DNA of 64,000 nt from positions 179,075-243,074 of the forward strand of contig NZ_LMPQ01000010.1 in NCBI RefSeq assembly GCF_001423905.1, in the 5' to 3' direction. Both the position numbers and the translations under genes were made by a program. The DNA is from Frigoribacterium sp. Leaf186 (GTDB lineage Bacteria; Actinomycetota; Actinomycetes; Actinomycetales; Microbacteriaceae). The first letter of the stretch is position 1. Each line of letters starts with the position of its first letter. Shown here in pieces: positions 54,038-63,213 of this stretch. A model generated the notes under the pieces. The model ran no database searches and was not told where the DNA came from. It saw only the letters and a program-made list of their open reading frames with translations.

Positions 54038-55246
54038 TCACGTCAGCCCCAGTTCGGCCTGCAGCACGAACGACGCCGCCCCCCGCAGGGCGAGGTCGGT
54101 GCCGCTGCCCGCGATGCGCATCGTCAGGCCGTTGCTGACCGCCGACAGGGTCCGCTGCCGGACGGTCTCGCGGGCCGCCCGCAGCAGGGCGCCCTCGACC
54201 AGGTCGGCGGGGCCCGACAGCACGACCTCGTCGATGTTCAGCGCGCTGACGATGGGCGCGAGGACGAGCCCGAGGGCTCGACCGGCGTCGTGCAGCACGG
54301 CACCTCGCGATCCCTCGTCGTGCTGACGGAGGCGCGCCCTGAGCTGCGGAGCGGCCAGCACCTCCTCGAGGCACCCGCGTCGCCCGCACGCGCACACATC
54401 GCCGTTCTCGTCGACCGTCACGTGCCCGATCTCGCCGGCCGAGAACTGGTCGCCCTCGACGAGGGCACCGGCGACGACCAGCCCGACGCCGACGCCGTGG
54501 TCGATGGTGACGACCATGAGGCTCTGGCCCGTCGCGGCGCGTACGGTCGCGGGGTGCGCGGTCGGGGGGTGCGTGGTGGCGGTCGCGGGGTGCCCGGTCG
54601 CGGGGTGCGCGGTCGCGGCCTGCACGGTCGTCTCGCCGAAGGTGCGGATGCCCACGGCGGCGGCGTTCGAGTCGTTGCCGACGTGGACCGGCAGCCCGAC
54701 GTGGTCGGACAGGCGCGCCCGCAGGGGCAGGTCGTACCAGCCGAGGTGGACGGCGGTGCGGACGACCCCGTCGTGGTCGACGATGCCCGGTGTCGCGACG
54801 CCGACGCCGAGCACCGGGCGGGTCGTCAGCGCGCCGAGGTCGTCGACGAGACGTTCGACCAGGGCGACCGCGGCCTCACCGACGGCGCCGTCGAGGTCCA
54901 CGCTCGCGCGCTCGACGACGCCGCCCCGCAGGTCGACGACGGCCCCCACGAAGCGCTCCGCGCTCGACAGGTCGACCGTGACGATGTGGAAGGCGTCCGA
55001 CTCGATGCCGACGAGCGTCGCCGGCTTGCCGACCCGGGAGTCGTCCCGGACCCCGAGCTCGCGGGCGATGCCGCCGTCGATCAGCTCGGCGACGAGGGCC
55101 GAGACCGTCGGGCGGGTCAACCCCGAGCGACGGGCGAGGTCCGCCCGGCTCATCGAGCCGTCGCGGTAGAGCGCCTGCAGGACGAGCGACCGGTTGTGCG
55201 CGCGGACGGGCGGTTGCTGCTGCCTGGTGATCGTCGTGCTGGTCAC
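54038..55246 (-). CDS. ROK-family repressor (NagC-like)
   Basis: A 402-residue regulator. Winged helix at about residues 22-60 (GSMSRADLARRSGLTRPTVSALVAELI), then the ROK sugar-binding domain with the zinc motif CACGRRGCLEE. A Thr/His/Ala-rich insertion (about 205-240, units of AHPAT) interrupts the domain. GTG at 55246 is chosen from GAGAGGA 7 nt upstream. It is divergent from the ROK kinase gene; operators at 55345 and 55473 flank the gap. Likely responds to a GlcNAc-type sugar phosphate. Confidence 0.87.
   Translation of the reverse strand: MTSTTITRQQQPPVRAHNRSLVLQALYRDGSMSRADLARRSGLTRPTVSALVAELIDGGIARELGVRDDSRVGKPATLVGIESDAFHIVTVDLSSAERFVGAVVDLRGGVVERASVDLDGAVGEAAVALVERLVDDLGALTTRPVLGVGVATPGIVDHDGVVRTAVHLGWYDLPLRARLSDHVGLPVHVGNDSNAAAVGIRTFGETTVQAATAHPATGHPATATTHPPTAHPATVRAATGQSLMVVTIDHGVGVGLVVAGALVEGDQFSAGEIGHVTVDENGDVCACGRRGCLEEVLAAPQLRARLRQHDEGSRGAVLHDAGRALGLVLAPIVSALNIDEVVLSGPADLVEGALLRAARETVRQRTLSAVSNGLTMRIAGSGTDLALRGAASFVLQAELGLT
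54540..54625. repeat. AHPAT-type coding tandem repeat
   Basis: GTCGCGGGGTGC-like units repeated about six times with variation, coding AHPAT-like residues within the ROK regulator. Likely prone to length change. Confidence 0.6.
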
Positions 55247-55344
55247 GGGCGCGTCCTCTCGTCTCGGCATCGTCGCCGACCTGTGGCCCGGTCTGCAGGC
55301 CCGTCGGCAGCGGTGCCGGGGTGGCGACGCCATGGTGGCGTGCC

Positions 55345-55363
55345 GTTAGTAAATGAGCCTTAC
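55345..55363. promoter_or_regulatory. Putative ROK operator 1
   Basis: GTTAGTAAATGAGCCTTAC, with GTTAGTAAA and TTAC blocks, inversely matching the site at 55473. Located about 100 bp upstream of the regulator's start. AT-rich in a GC-rich gap. Confidence 0.6.
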
Positions 55364-55472
55364 AAACACGTGTCAAGGTGCGTGGCGGCGAGTTTACGCA
55401 CACGAAACACCGACGGTCAACACCCGAAACATCGGCCGTCGATCAGTCCGAGCCCTTGCCGAGGCATGGTTC

Positions 55473-55487
55473 GTAAGCTTTACTAAC
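55473..55487. promoter_or_regulatory. Putative ROK operator 2 over the kinase promoter
   Basis: GTAAGCTTTACTAAC, reverse complement GTTAGTAAAGCTTAC, is the same motif as 55345. It overlaps a TAAGCT hexamer that could be the -10 box, so a bound repressor would block transcription of the leader and kinase. Confidence 0.6.
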
Positions 55488-55491
55488 AAAC

Positions 55492-55590
55492 ATGTCCACG
55501 CCCGCCACCGCGTCCGTCGTCGCGGCCTCCGGCGCGCTCGGCCGTGCCCCGGCGGGCCCCTCCGCAGCCGAGCCGACGGGACGGCCGTGA
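55492..55590 (+). CDS. Possible 32-residue leader peptide upstream of ROK kinase
   Basis: ATG at 55492, right behind the operator; 32 codons (STPATASVVAASGALGRAPA...) ending in TGA that overlaps the kinase GTG (GTGA). No Shine-Dalgarno is evident, and it resembles a leaderless start. The overlap suggests translational coupling. Alternatively it is simply the 5' end of a longer leader with chance reading frame. Confidence 0.4.
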   Translation: MSTPATASVVAASGALGRAPAGPSAAEPTGRP

Positions 55591-56513
55591 GGGTCGGTCT
55601 CGACATCGGCGGCACCAAGATCGACGCCGTCGTCGTGGACGCGTCCGGGGCACCCGTCCACCGCCTCCGGCTGCCGACGGGGTTCGGCCCGGACGCCGTG
55701 CTGGCCAACGCGATCGCGGCCGTGACCTCGCTGGCCGGCCGAGCAGGCGTCGAGGTCACCGCCTTCGAGTCCGTCGGCATCGGCATCCCCGGCCTGGTCG
55801 ACGGCGCGACGGGTCGCGTCCGGCACGCGGTGAACATCGGCTTCGACGACGTGGCGGTGGGGCCCACGATGGCGGCCCGGCTCGGGGTGCCCGTGCGGGT
55901 CGAGAACGACGTGAACGCCGCTGCACTCGGCGCCTACCTCGCCATGTCGCTGTCGGGCTCGGTGGGCTACCTGAACCTCGGCACCGGCCTCGCCGCGGGC
56001 CTCGTCGTCGACGGCGAGCTCTGGAGGGGGTCACGGGGGGTCTCGGGTGAGATCGGCCACGTGCCCGTGGACCCCGCGGGAGAGGCCTGTCCCTGCGGTC
56101 AGCGCGGGTGCCTCGAGACCGTGGCGGCCGGGGCCGCGGTCTCCCGCCACTGGCCCACCGAGGGGGCGTACCCGGCCGTGGCGCTGTTCGCGGCGGCGGA
56201 CGCGGGCGACCCCGAGGCCGTCCGCGTGCGTGCCGACCTCGCGGCGGGCGTGGCGGCCGCGGTGCGCCTCCTCGTCCTGACGACCGACGTCGACTCCGTC
56301 GTGATCGGCGGCGGTCTCAGCAACCTCGGTCGCCCCCTGCTCGACGACGTCGCCGGCGTGCTCGACCGCTGGGCGGCCGGGTCGCCCTTCCTGGCGTCGC
56401 TCGAGCTCTCGTCGCGCATCGAGCTGCTGCCGCCGGGGTTCCCCGTGGCCGCCGTCGGCGCGGCGACGGTCGGAGCCCGCGGGCCCGGCGCCGCGGTCGC
56501 CGCCGCGCTCTGA
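55587..56513 (+). CDS. ROK-family sugar kinase
   Basis: A 308-residue kinase. N-terminal RVGLDIGGTKIDAVVVD (phosphate loop), IGIPGLVDG, and the ROK zinc site GHVPVDP...CPCGQRGCLETVAAG (catalytic Asp region in ENDVNAAALG). Phosphorylates a hexose; GlcNAc or glucosamine is plausible from the gene neighbourhood. GTG start at 55587 overlaps the leader stop; a longer N-terminus would lack family match. Confidence 0.88.
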   Translation: MRVGLDIGGTKIDAVVVDASGAPVHRLRLPTGFGPDAVLANAIAAVTSLAGRAGVEVTAFESVGIGIPGLVDGATGRVRHAVNIGFDDVAVGPTMAARLGVPVRVENDVNAAALGAYLAMSLSGSVGYLNLGTGLAAGLVVDGELWRGSRGVSGEIGHVPVDPAGEACPCGQRGCLETVAAGAAVSRHWPTEGAYPAVALFAAADAGDPEAVRVRADLAAGVAAAVRLLVLTTDVDSVVIGGGLSNLGRPLLDDVAGVLDRWAAGSPFLASLELSSRIELLPPGFPVAAVGAATVGARGPGAAVAAAL

Positions 56514-56607
56514 CGAGCGCACCCGCACCCGCACCCGCCGCACAGTCGCGCCCCCGCGCCGCCACGCCGCCACGCCGCCGTGCCCCCGGCGCCACCGCGC
56601 CACAAAA

Positions 56608-56645
56608 TGGTCACAGCGCCAGGAGAAAACCTGGCGCTGTGACCA
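56608..56645. terminator. Perfect 16-bp hairpin between convergent genes
   Basis: TGGTCACAGCGCCAGG and its complement with loop AGAAAA. Between the ROK kinase and GH38 genes. Likely bidirectional terminator. Confidence 0.75.
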
Positions 56646-56684
56646 CCTCGTGGTGCGGTACCCGCTGGCGGGCACTCGCCGGCG

Positions 56685-59600
56685 CTACGCCCGGGCCACC
56701 CGCAGCGTCACGATCTCGAACGGGCGCAGGGTGAGGTCGATCGCCGAGCCCGTCGCCCAGCGTCCGGCCCCGGCCGTGCCCTCGGCGAGCTCGCGCTCGA
56801 TCAGGTCGGTGCGCCACGCCTCGCCGAACCCGCTGTCGTCGTCGACCGTGACGGTGCTCGACGCCCGGGCCCCCCGGGCCTCGTAGAGCCGGACGATCAG
56901 GTCGCCCGAGCGGTCTTCGGCGAGCTTGACCGCCTCGACCAGCACCGCGGGCGACGACGACGTCACGAGCGGAGCCACCCGGGCACCCGACGCCCCCTCG
57001 ACCCGTCGCACGGGCAGGTTGAGCCGATAGCCCGCGGTCGCGGCCTCGAGCACGTCGGGTGCGACCCGCACCGACGAGCGGAGCACGTGCCGGCCCTGGT
57101 CGGCGTACGGGTCGGGGAAGGTCGGTGCCCGCAGCAGCGACTGCCGGACGAGCGTCGTGGTGCCGCCGTCACCCCCGTCGGCCGCGTCGCGGGTGCTGCG
57201 GGTGACGTCGTGCCCGTAGGTGGCGTCGTTCGCGACGGCCACGCCGAAGCCGGGCTCGGCCACGTGCACCCAGCGGTGGGCCACCGTCTCGAACCGGGCG
57301 AAGTCCCACGAGGTGTTCTGGTGGGTCGGGCGCTGCACGTGCCCGAACTGCACCTCGGAGGCCGCTCGGTCGGCGTGCACGTCGAGGGGGAACGCCAGCT
57401 TCAGCAGCTTCTGTCGCTCGTGCCAGTCGACGTCGGTCTGCACGTGCAGCTCGGCCTCGCCGTCGTCGAGCCACCAGCGTTGCACGATCGTCGACCCGCC
57501 GACGCGACGGGTCACGACGAGCGCGCCGCCGTCGGCGACCACCGACTCGGCCTCGACCAGGTCGGTGCGCACGTTCTTGTAGGCCTGGTCGACGTCCCAC
57601 GCGTCCCACTGGTTGGGGGTGTCGCGGAAGAGCTGCAGCAGGCCGAGCCTCTCGCCCGGGGCGACGAGGTCGCGCCGGGACGAGGCGTCGACCAACGAGA
57701 CGACCAGGCCGTCACCGTCGAACGCCGCGCGGACGAGCCCGTTGTCGAGCACCCAGCCGTCGCCGTCGGGGACCGGCGAGACCGACCCGACCCCCGCCTC
57801 CTGGGCGAGGCCTTCGGCGGAACCCGACGACGCCTCGACGCCCGCGGCCGTGACGGGCCCGGCGTTGAAGGTCGTCGTCGCCGAGCCCGACCCCGCGAGT
57901 GCGCGCTGAGCCGACCCGATGATCGCCTCGAGCTGTTCGGCGACGCGCGCGTAGTGCCGCTCGGCCTCGTGGTGCACCCAGGCGATGGACGAGCCGGGCA
58001 GGATGTCGTGGAACTGCTGCAGCAGCACGACGTGCCAGATCTGCTCGAGCTCGTCGTAGGGGTAGTCGACCAGCCCGCGCGCGGCGGCCGTCGCGCTCCA
58101 CAACTCGGCCTCACGCAGCAGGTGCTCGCTGCGCCGGTTGCCCTGCTTCGTGCGCGCCTGCGACGTGTAGGTGCCGCGGTGGAACTCGAGGTACATCTCG
58201 CCCGACCAGACCGCCGGGTCGGAGAGCTCGGCCCGCGCCTGGGAGAAGAAGGAGGCGGGGGTGCCGACGGTCACGCGCGGCGAGCCCTCGAGGTCGGCGG
58301 CCCGGCGCGCGGCCGCCATCATCTCGCGGGTCGGCCCGCCACCGCCGTCACCCCAGCCGAACGGCACGATCGAGACGTTCGAGAACCCCTTCTCGGCGTA
58401 GCCGCTCTCGGCGTGCGCCAGTTCTGCGGCCGAGAGGTCGGAGTTGTACGTGTCGACCGGCGGGAAGTGCGTGAACACGCGGCTGCCGTCGATGCCCTCC
58501 CAGAGGAAGGTGTGGTGGGGCATGCGGTTCGTCTCGTTCCACGACTCCTTCTGGGTGAAGAACGAGCTCGCCCCCGCGGCCCGGGCGATCTGCGGCATCG
58601 CGCCCGTGTAGCCGAACGAGTCGGGCAGCCAGACCTCGTCGGCGTCGACGCCGAACTCACGGAGGAAGAACCCCTTGCCGGCGACGAACTGACGCGCGAG
58701 CGCCTCGCCGCCGGGCATGTTCGTGTCGGACTCGACCCACATGCCGCCGACGGGCACGAAGCGGCCCTCGGCGACCTTCTGCTTGACTCGCTCGAACAGC
58801 TCGGGGTACCGCTCTTTGAGCCAGGCGTACTGCTGGGCGCTCGAGGCGGCGAACACGAAGTCGGGGTCGTCGTCCATCAGGGCGACCACGTTCGAGAAGG
58901 TGCGCGCGACCTTGCGCTGCGTCTCGCGCACGGGCCAGAGCCAGGCCGAGTCGATGTGGGCGTGACCGGTCGCCACGACGCGGTGTGCGCTCGCGTTCGC
59001 CGGCGAGGCGAGCACCCCGGCGAGCGCCTCGCGCCCGAGCGCGGCGGAGGCGGCCACGTCGGCGTGGTCGACGACGTCGCACATGCGGTCGAGGGCCCGC
59101 AGGATCTCGTGTCGTCGCGGCGTCGCGGGGTCGAGGGTGCGCATCAGCCCGACGAGCGTCCACACGTCGCGGTCGAGTTCGGCGACCACCTCGTCGCGCT
59201 CGGCGAGGGTGATGCCCCGCAGGGCGTAGATCGGCGCGTCGCCGGCGGTCTCGGGGTCGCCCAGCAGCGTCTCGCCGTGGAAGTCGTCACCGCCGATGTC
59301 GGGGTTCGAGGCCGCCTCGACGTAGACGTCGATCGTGCTGCCCGGTGTGACGCCCGCGCCGATCGAGGTCAGCGGCACGTACCCGTTGTAGGGCTCGATC
59401 GCCTTGACGATCGTGCCGTCGGGCCGCCAGACCAGGCCCTCGGCCTGGAACCCGGGCTGTCGGATGCTGAAGCCGAGGTCGACGACCAGCTCGAGTGCCG
59501 TCGAGGGGTCGGTGCCGAAGTCGTCGGGCACCGTGCCGGTCACGTGGAACCACGTGGTGCCCCAGGGGCGGCTCCACGGCGAACCGACCGAGAACGGCGT

Positions 59601-59759
59601 GAACTCGTGCGAGACGGCCTCGGCGAACGGGACCGGCTCGCCCGGCGCCTCCCACGCCGAGATCGTCAGCGGGACGGCCCGGCGGTAGACCGCCGGCGTG
59701 ATGCGGTCGCGGACGAAGCGGTCGATGCGGGCCTCGACGAGGACGGTGTTGTCGTGCAT
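56685..59759 (-). CDS. GH38 alpha-mannosidase
   Basis: A 1024-residue enzyme. An N-terminal beta-rich domain (residues 1-255), then the catalytic barrel with zinc motif TGHAHIDSAWLWP (His268-x-Asp270), the nucleophile in DEVWLPDSFGYTG (Asp380), a helical bundle, and a large beta-sandwich part to the end. No signal peptide, so it trims imported mannosides in the cytoplasm. AGGAGA 7-8 nt upstream of ATG. TAG stop. Last gene of the CUT1 operon that begins with the binding protein at 63072, which presumably imports the substrate. Confidence 0.93.
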   Translation of the reverse strand: MHDNTVLVEARIDRFVRDRITPAVYRRAVPLTISAWEAPGEPVPFAEAVSHEFTPFSVGSPWSRPWGTTWFHVTGTVPDDFGTDPSTALELVVDLGFSIRQPGFQAEGLVWRPDGTIVKAIEPYNGYVPLTSIGAGVTPGSTIDVYVEAASNPDIGGDDFHGETLLGDPETAGDAPIYALRGITLAERDEVVAELDRDVWTLVGLMRTLDPATPRRHEILRALDRMCDVVDHADVAASAALGREALAGVLASPANASAHRVVATGHAHIDSAWLWPVRETQRKVARTFSNVVALMDDDPDFVFAASSAQQYAWLKERYPELFERVKQKVAEGRFVPVGGMWVESDTNMPGGEALARQFVAGKGFFLREFGVDADEVWLPDSFGYTGAMPQIARAAGASSFFTQKESWNETNRMPHHTFLWEGIDGSRVFTHFPPVDTYNSDLSAAELAHAESGYAEKGFSNVSIVPFGWGDGGGGPTREMMAAARRAADLEGSPRVTVGTPASFFSQARAELSDPAVWSGEMYLEFHRGTYTSQARTKQGNRRSEHLLREAELWSATAAARGLVDYPYDELEQIWHVVLLQQFHDILPGSSIAWVHHEAERHYARVAEQLEAIIGSAQRALAGSGSATTTFNAGPVTAAGVEASSGSAEGLAQEAGVGSVSPVPDGDGWVLDNGLVRAAFDGDGLVVSLVDASSRRDLVAPGERLGLLQLFRDTPNQWDAWDVDQAYKNVRTDLVEAESVVADGGALVVTRRVGGSTIVQRWWLDDGEAELHVQTDVDWHERQKLLKLAFPLDVHADRAASEVQFGHVQRPTHQNTSWDFARFETVAHRWVHVAEPGFGVAVANDATYGHDVTRSTRDAADGGDGGTTTLVRQSLLRAPTFPDPYADQGRHVLRSSVRVAPDVLEAATAGYRLNLPVRRVEGASGARVAPLVTSSSPAVLVEAVKLAEDRSGDLIVRLYEARGARASSTVTVDDDSGFGEAWRTDLIERELAEGTAGAGRWATGSAIDLTLRPFEIVTLRVARA

Positions 59760-59853
59760 GGGATCAGTCTCCTGACGGGCGCGCCGGAGCGCGCGGTGGG
59801 GCGGGTCGTTCTGTGGATCGCGAGGGCTGCGGGCTGACTGGTGGGGAGGCGCG

Positions 59854-60690
59854 TCACCCCTTCACGGCGCCGGCCAGCGCGTTCGACCCACCGAGGGTCC
59901 GCGACACGAGCACGTACAGCGCGATGACGGGCACCGAGTAGACGATCGAGAACGCGGCGAGCTGGCCGTAGGCCACCGAGCCGTACTGCCCGAAGAAGTT
60001 GAAGATGCTGACGGCCGCGGGCTGCTTGTCGGGGCTGAGCAGCAGCACGAAAGGCACGAAGAAGTTCCCCCAGGCCTGGATGAACACGAAGATGAACACC
60101 ACGGCGATGCCCGGCCGCATGAGCGGCACGACGATGCGCGTCAACGTCGAGAACATCGAGGCGCCGTCGGTCCAGGCGGCCTCCTCGAGCGAGATGGGCA
60201 CCGAGTCCATGAAGTTCTTCGCCATCCAGATCGCCATCGGCAGGCTGGTCGCGGCCAGGAAGAACACCGTGCCGCCGATCGAGTCGATCAGGTTCAGCGA
60301 GACGAACAGGCTGTAGACCGGCACCATCATCGCGGTGATGGGCAGGCCCGTGCCGAACAGGATGCCGTAGAGGAACGGCTTGTTGATGCGCATCCGGTAC
60401 CGCGACAACGGGTACGCGGCGAGGATCGCCACCACCACGGTCACCAGCGCGCAACCGCCCGAGACGATCAGGCTGTTGGCGAGCGGCACGAACGAGATCT
60501 CGGGCGTGAGCACGGCCGTGAAGTTGTCGAGCGTGAACTGCGACGGCACCTTGGCCGACAGGGTGGCCGAGGGGTCGAACGACGCGAGCAGCAGCCAGGC
60601 GAGCGGCACGGCGAAGCAGATCGCGATGACGATCAGCACGACGTTCGAGACGGCCTTCATGCTGCGGCCGCTGGGTGAGGTCATGGCCAT
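59854..60690 (-). CDS. CUT1 permease of the mannoside system (MalG-like)
   Basis: A 278-residue permease with six hydrophobic segments (VVLIVIAICFAVPLAWLLL first) and EAA loop ISLEEAAWTDGASMFSTLTRIVVPLMRPG. ATG at 60690, 2 nt downstream of the partner stop; a Met 2 codons in is possible. A 94-bp gap to the GH38 gene holds a decamer copy (near 59846). Confidence 0.9.
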   Translation of the reverse strand: MAMTSPSGRSMKAVSNVVLIVIAICFAVPLAWLLLASFDPSATLSAKVPSQFTLDNFTAVLTPEISFVPLANSLIVSGGCALVTVVVAILAAYPLSRYRMRINKPFLYGILFGTGLPITAMMVPVYSLFVSLNLIDSIGGTVFFLAATSLPMAIWMAKNFMDSVPISLEEAAWTDGASMFSTLTRIVVPLMRPGIAVVFIFVFIQAWGNFFVPFVLLLSPDKQPAAVSIFNFFGQYGSVAYGQLAAFSIVYSVPVIALYVLVSRTLGGSNALAGAVKG

Positions 60691-60692
60691 GG

Positions 60693-61679
60693 TCAGTCGA
60701 CCTCCGGTTTCAGGGCCCTGATGTAGATGATCGAGAAGACCGCGCCGACGAGCAGCATGATCGTGGCGATGGCGGTGCCGAAGCCGAGCTGCGAGAACTG
60801 GAAGGCCTCTTGGTAGGCGAGGATCGGCAGCGTCGTGCTGTTCACGCCGGGCCCGCCACCCGTCATCACGTAGATGAGGGTGAACACCGACAGCGTCTGC
60901 AACGTGGTGAGCATGAGGTTGGTCGAGATGCTGCGTCGGATCACCGGCAGCGTGATGTAGACCAGGCGCTGCCAACCGGTGGCGCCGTCGACCTCGGCCG
61001 ACTCGGTGATCTCGGGCGGCACCTCCTGCACCGCCGCCGAGTAGACGAGCATCGAGAACGCGGCGCCCCGCCAGATGTTGGCGAGGATCACCGAGAGCAT
61101 GGGCAGCGCGTAGAGCCAGTTGGCGCCCGTGATGCCGAACCACGACAGGACCGTGTTGAGCGTGCCCGCGTCGTTGAAGAACGCGTACGCCGCGAAGGCC
61201 GCCACGATCTCGGGCAGCACCCAGGCGGCGATGACGAAGGTGCCGACGATCGACCGGACGACCTTGTGGCCGTTCCGCATCAGCAACGCCAGCCCGAGGC
61301 CGACGACGTTCTGCCCGACCACGGCCGAGAAGAAGACGAAGGCGAGCGTCAGCAGCACCGACTTCGGGAAGTCCGGGTCGGCGAAGAGCTCGGTGTAGTT
61401 GCGGAACCCGATGAACTCCGACCCGCCCGCGGCGTAGCCGGTCAGCGAGGCGTCGGTGAACGAGCCGTAGAAGCTCGAGATGACCGGCCCCAGCAAGAAG
61501 AGGGCGAGCAGCACGAAGGCCGGGACGAGCGGCAGGGTGCGGGCACCCGTGCGCAGCGCACGGGCCTTCGAGGCACCGGCCCGGCGACCCGGCTTCTCGC
61601 CGTGGGGCCCGGGGCCGGGCCCGGGGGCCCCCGGCCGGCCGCTCTCGCGGCCGACCGGGGTGGGGGCGATGGTCGCCAT
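60693..61679 (-). CDS. CUT1 permease of the mannoside system (MalF-like)
   Basis: A 328-residue permease with a Pro/Gly/Arg-rich N-terminus of about 45 residues, then six hydrophobic segments and EAA loop PPEITESAEVDGATGWQRLVYITLPVIRR. ATG at 61679 lies 4 nt from the binding-protein stop. An upstream ATG (61715) overlaps the binding-protein gene and is not used. Confidence 0.9.
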   Translation of the reverse strand: MATIAPTPVGRESGRPGAPGPGPGPHGEKPGRRAGASKARALRTGARTLPLVPAFVLLALFLLGPVISSFYGSFTDASLTGYAAGGSEFIGFRNYTELFADPDFPKSVLLTLAFVFFSAVVGQNVVGLGLALLMRNGHKVVRSIVGTFVIAAWVLPEIVAAFAAYAFFNDAGTLNTVLSWFGITGANWLYALPMLSVILANIWRGAAFSMLVYSAAVQEVPPEITESAEVDGATGWQRLVYITLPVIRRSISTNLMLTTLQTLSVFTLIYVMTGGGPGVNSTTLPILAYQEAFQFSQLGFGTAIATIMLLVGAVFSIIYIRALKPEVD

Positions 61680-61683
61680 CCGG

Positions 61684-63072
61684 CTAGTCCCCCGCCTTCT
61701 GCGTCTGGTCCTCACCGACGATGCCGACCAGCTGCTCGTCGAAGGCCGCGGCGGCCTCCTCCGGGCTCTGCTGGCCCGTCATCACGGCCTCCATCGCGAC
61801 GGTGATCTCGTTCGAGATGCGGCTGTAGTCGGTCGTCGCCGGGCGGAAGTGCGTCACCGGAACGATCGACGAGAAGAACTCGAAGGTCGGGTTGCTGTCG
61901 ACGTACTCCGGGTCCTCGGCGACGTCGCTGCGGACGGCGATCTGGCTGGCGGCGATGTCGTAGCTCTGCGAGCCGTCCTTGTCGAGGGCGTCGGCGATGA
62001 ACTCGAACGCCTTGTCGGGGTTCTTCGACTTCGACCCCACGGCGAGCGTCCAGCCGCCCGACATGCTCGTCGCACCCGGCTTCGCGCCGTCCTGCGTCGG
62101 CATGGGCGCCTGGCCCATCACGTCGTTCCACTCGGGCCACGGGTTGGTACCGGTCTCGAGCCACGTGCCGCTCATCCACGAACCGTCGAGGGCGATCGCG
62201 AGCTTGCCCTGCGGAAGCCACTCCCCGCCGACGATGGTGGCGATGTTGGTGTCGAGCGCCTCCTCGGGTTTCGGTCCGACGCCGCCCTGGTAGACGTCCT
62301 CGATGAAGCCGAGCGAGTCGACGAAGCCCTGCGAGTCGGTCAGCCACTTGCCGGTCTCGTCGTCGTACAGGGTGCCGGTGGGGGTGCCGTAGAGCAGCAT
62401 CTCGAAGCCCTGCATGGTGGCGCCCTCGCCCTGCGGCTTGCCCGAGTAGACGTTGAGCGGCACGACGTCCGGCACCTTCGCCTTGACCGTCTCGGCCGCG
62501 TCGAGCACGTCCTGCCAGGTCTCGGGCTGCCACGGCACGGGCAGGCCCGCCTGGGCGAAGAGGTCCTTGTTGTACCAGAGCGCCCGCGTGTCGGTGCCCA
62601 TCGGGATGCCGTAGGTCTTGCCGTCCTCGCCGACGCCCGCCTCCTTGGCGTTGTCGTAGAACTTGTCCCAGTCCTCCCACCCGGCGGTGTACTCGTCGAG
62701 CGGCAGCAGGTAGCCGGCGGCCGCGTCGCTCTTGACCTTGAAGGTGTCCTCGTACATCACGTCGGGCGCGGTGGCGGCCGAGCGGTTCATCAGCGCGAGC
62801 TTGGTGAAGTAGTCGTCGTTCTGCGCCGCGATGGGCACGAACTCGACCTTCATGCCGGGGTTGGCCGCCTCGAAGGTCTTGGCCGTCTCCTTCATGTGGG
62901 CGTCCATCTGCGTGAACGTGCCGAACTTCTGGTACGCGACCTTGATGGTGTCGGAGTCGCCGTCGCCGGCACCCCCCGCGCAACCCGAGGCCAGCAGGGC
63001 CGTGGCGACTGCCGCGGCGGCGACGGCCAGTGCGCGCTTGCGCCCCCGGGCCGAGGTGAACGTGCGTGACAT
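61684..63072 (-). CDS. Sugar-binding lipoprotein of the mannoside system
   Basis: A 462-residue solute-binding lipoprotein. Signal RGRKRALAVAAAAVATALLASGC with lipobox ASGC, mature part IKVAYQKFGTFTQMDAHMKET..., KTYGIPMGTDTRALWYNKDLFAQAGLP and ATSMSGGWTLAVGSKSKN. ATG at 63072 follows AGGAG by 4 nt. First gene of the mannoside operon; the operator-like site at 63131-63151 lies 60 bp upstream. Confidence 0.92.
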   Translation of the reverse strand: MSRTFTSARGRKRALAVAAAAVATALLASGCAGGAGDGDSDTIKVAYQKFGTFTQMDAHMKETAKTFEAANPGMKVEFVPIAAQNDDYFTKLALMNRSAATAPDVMYEDTFKVKSDAAAGYLLPLDEYTAGWEDWDKFYDNAKEAGVGEDGKTYGIPMGTDTRALWYNKDLFAQAGLPVPWQPETWQDVLDAAETVKAKVPDVVPLNVYSGKPQGEGATMQGFEMLLYGTPTGTLYDDETGKWLTDSQGFVDSLGFIEDVYQGGVGPKPEEALDTNIATIVGGEWLPQGKLAIALDGSWMSGTWLETGTNPWPEWNDVMGQAPMPTQDGAKPGATSMSGGWTLAVGSKSKNPDKAFEFIADALDKDGSQSYDIAASQIAVRSDVAEDPEYVDSNPTFEFFSSIVPVTHFRPATTDYSRISNEITVAMEAVMTGQQSPEEAAAAFDEQLVGIVGEDQTQKAGD

Positions 63073-63130
63073 GGTGCTCCTTTGCTCCATCCGCGTCGGC
63101 GCCGGGCAGCTCTGCCCGACCGCGATGCGA

Positions 63131-63151
63131 TTACTACATCGTATGGAGTAA
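63131..63151. promoter_or_regulatory. Putative operator TTACTacat...AGTAA of the mannoside operon
   Basis: TTACTACATCGTATGGAGTA with a final A at 63151: 5-bp outer arms TTACT/AGTAA and inner CAT/ATG, one mismatch each side of the centre. It is 60 bp before the binding-protein start, shares the TTAC/GTAA half-site with the ROK sites at 55 kb, and is near the ROK gene at 63214. Confidence 0.55.
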
Positions 63152-63213
63152 CTCGTGTCAAGAAGGAGGCGTGCAACGTTCCGGTAACGGACCAGGAGGC
63201 GCGGGTCGGCCCC

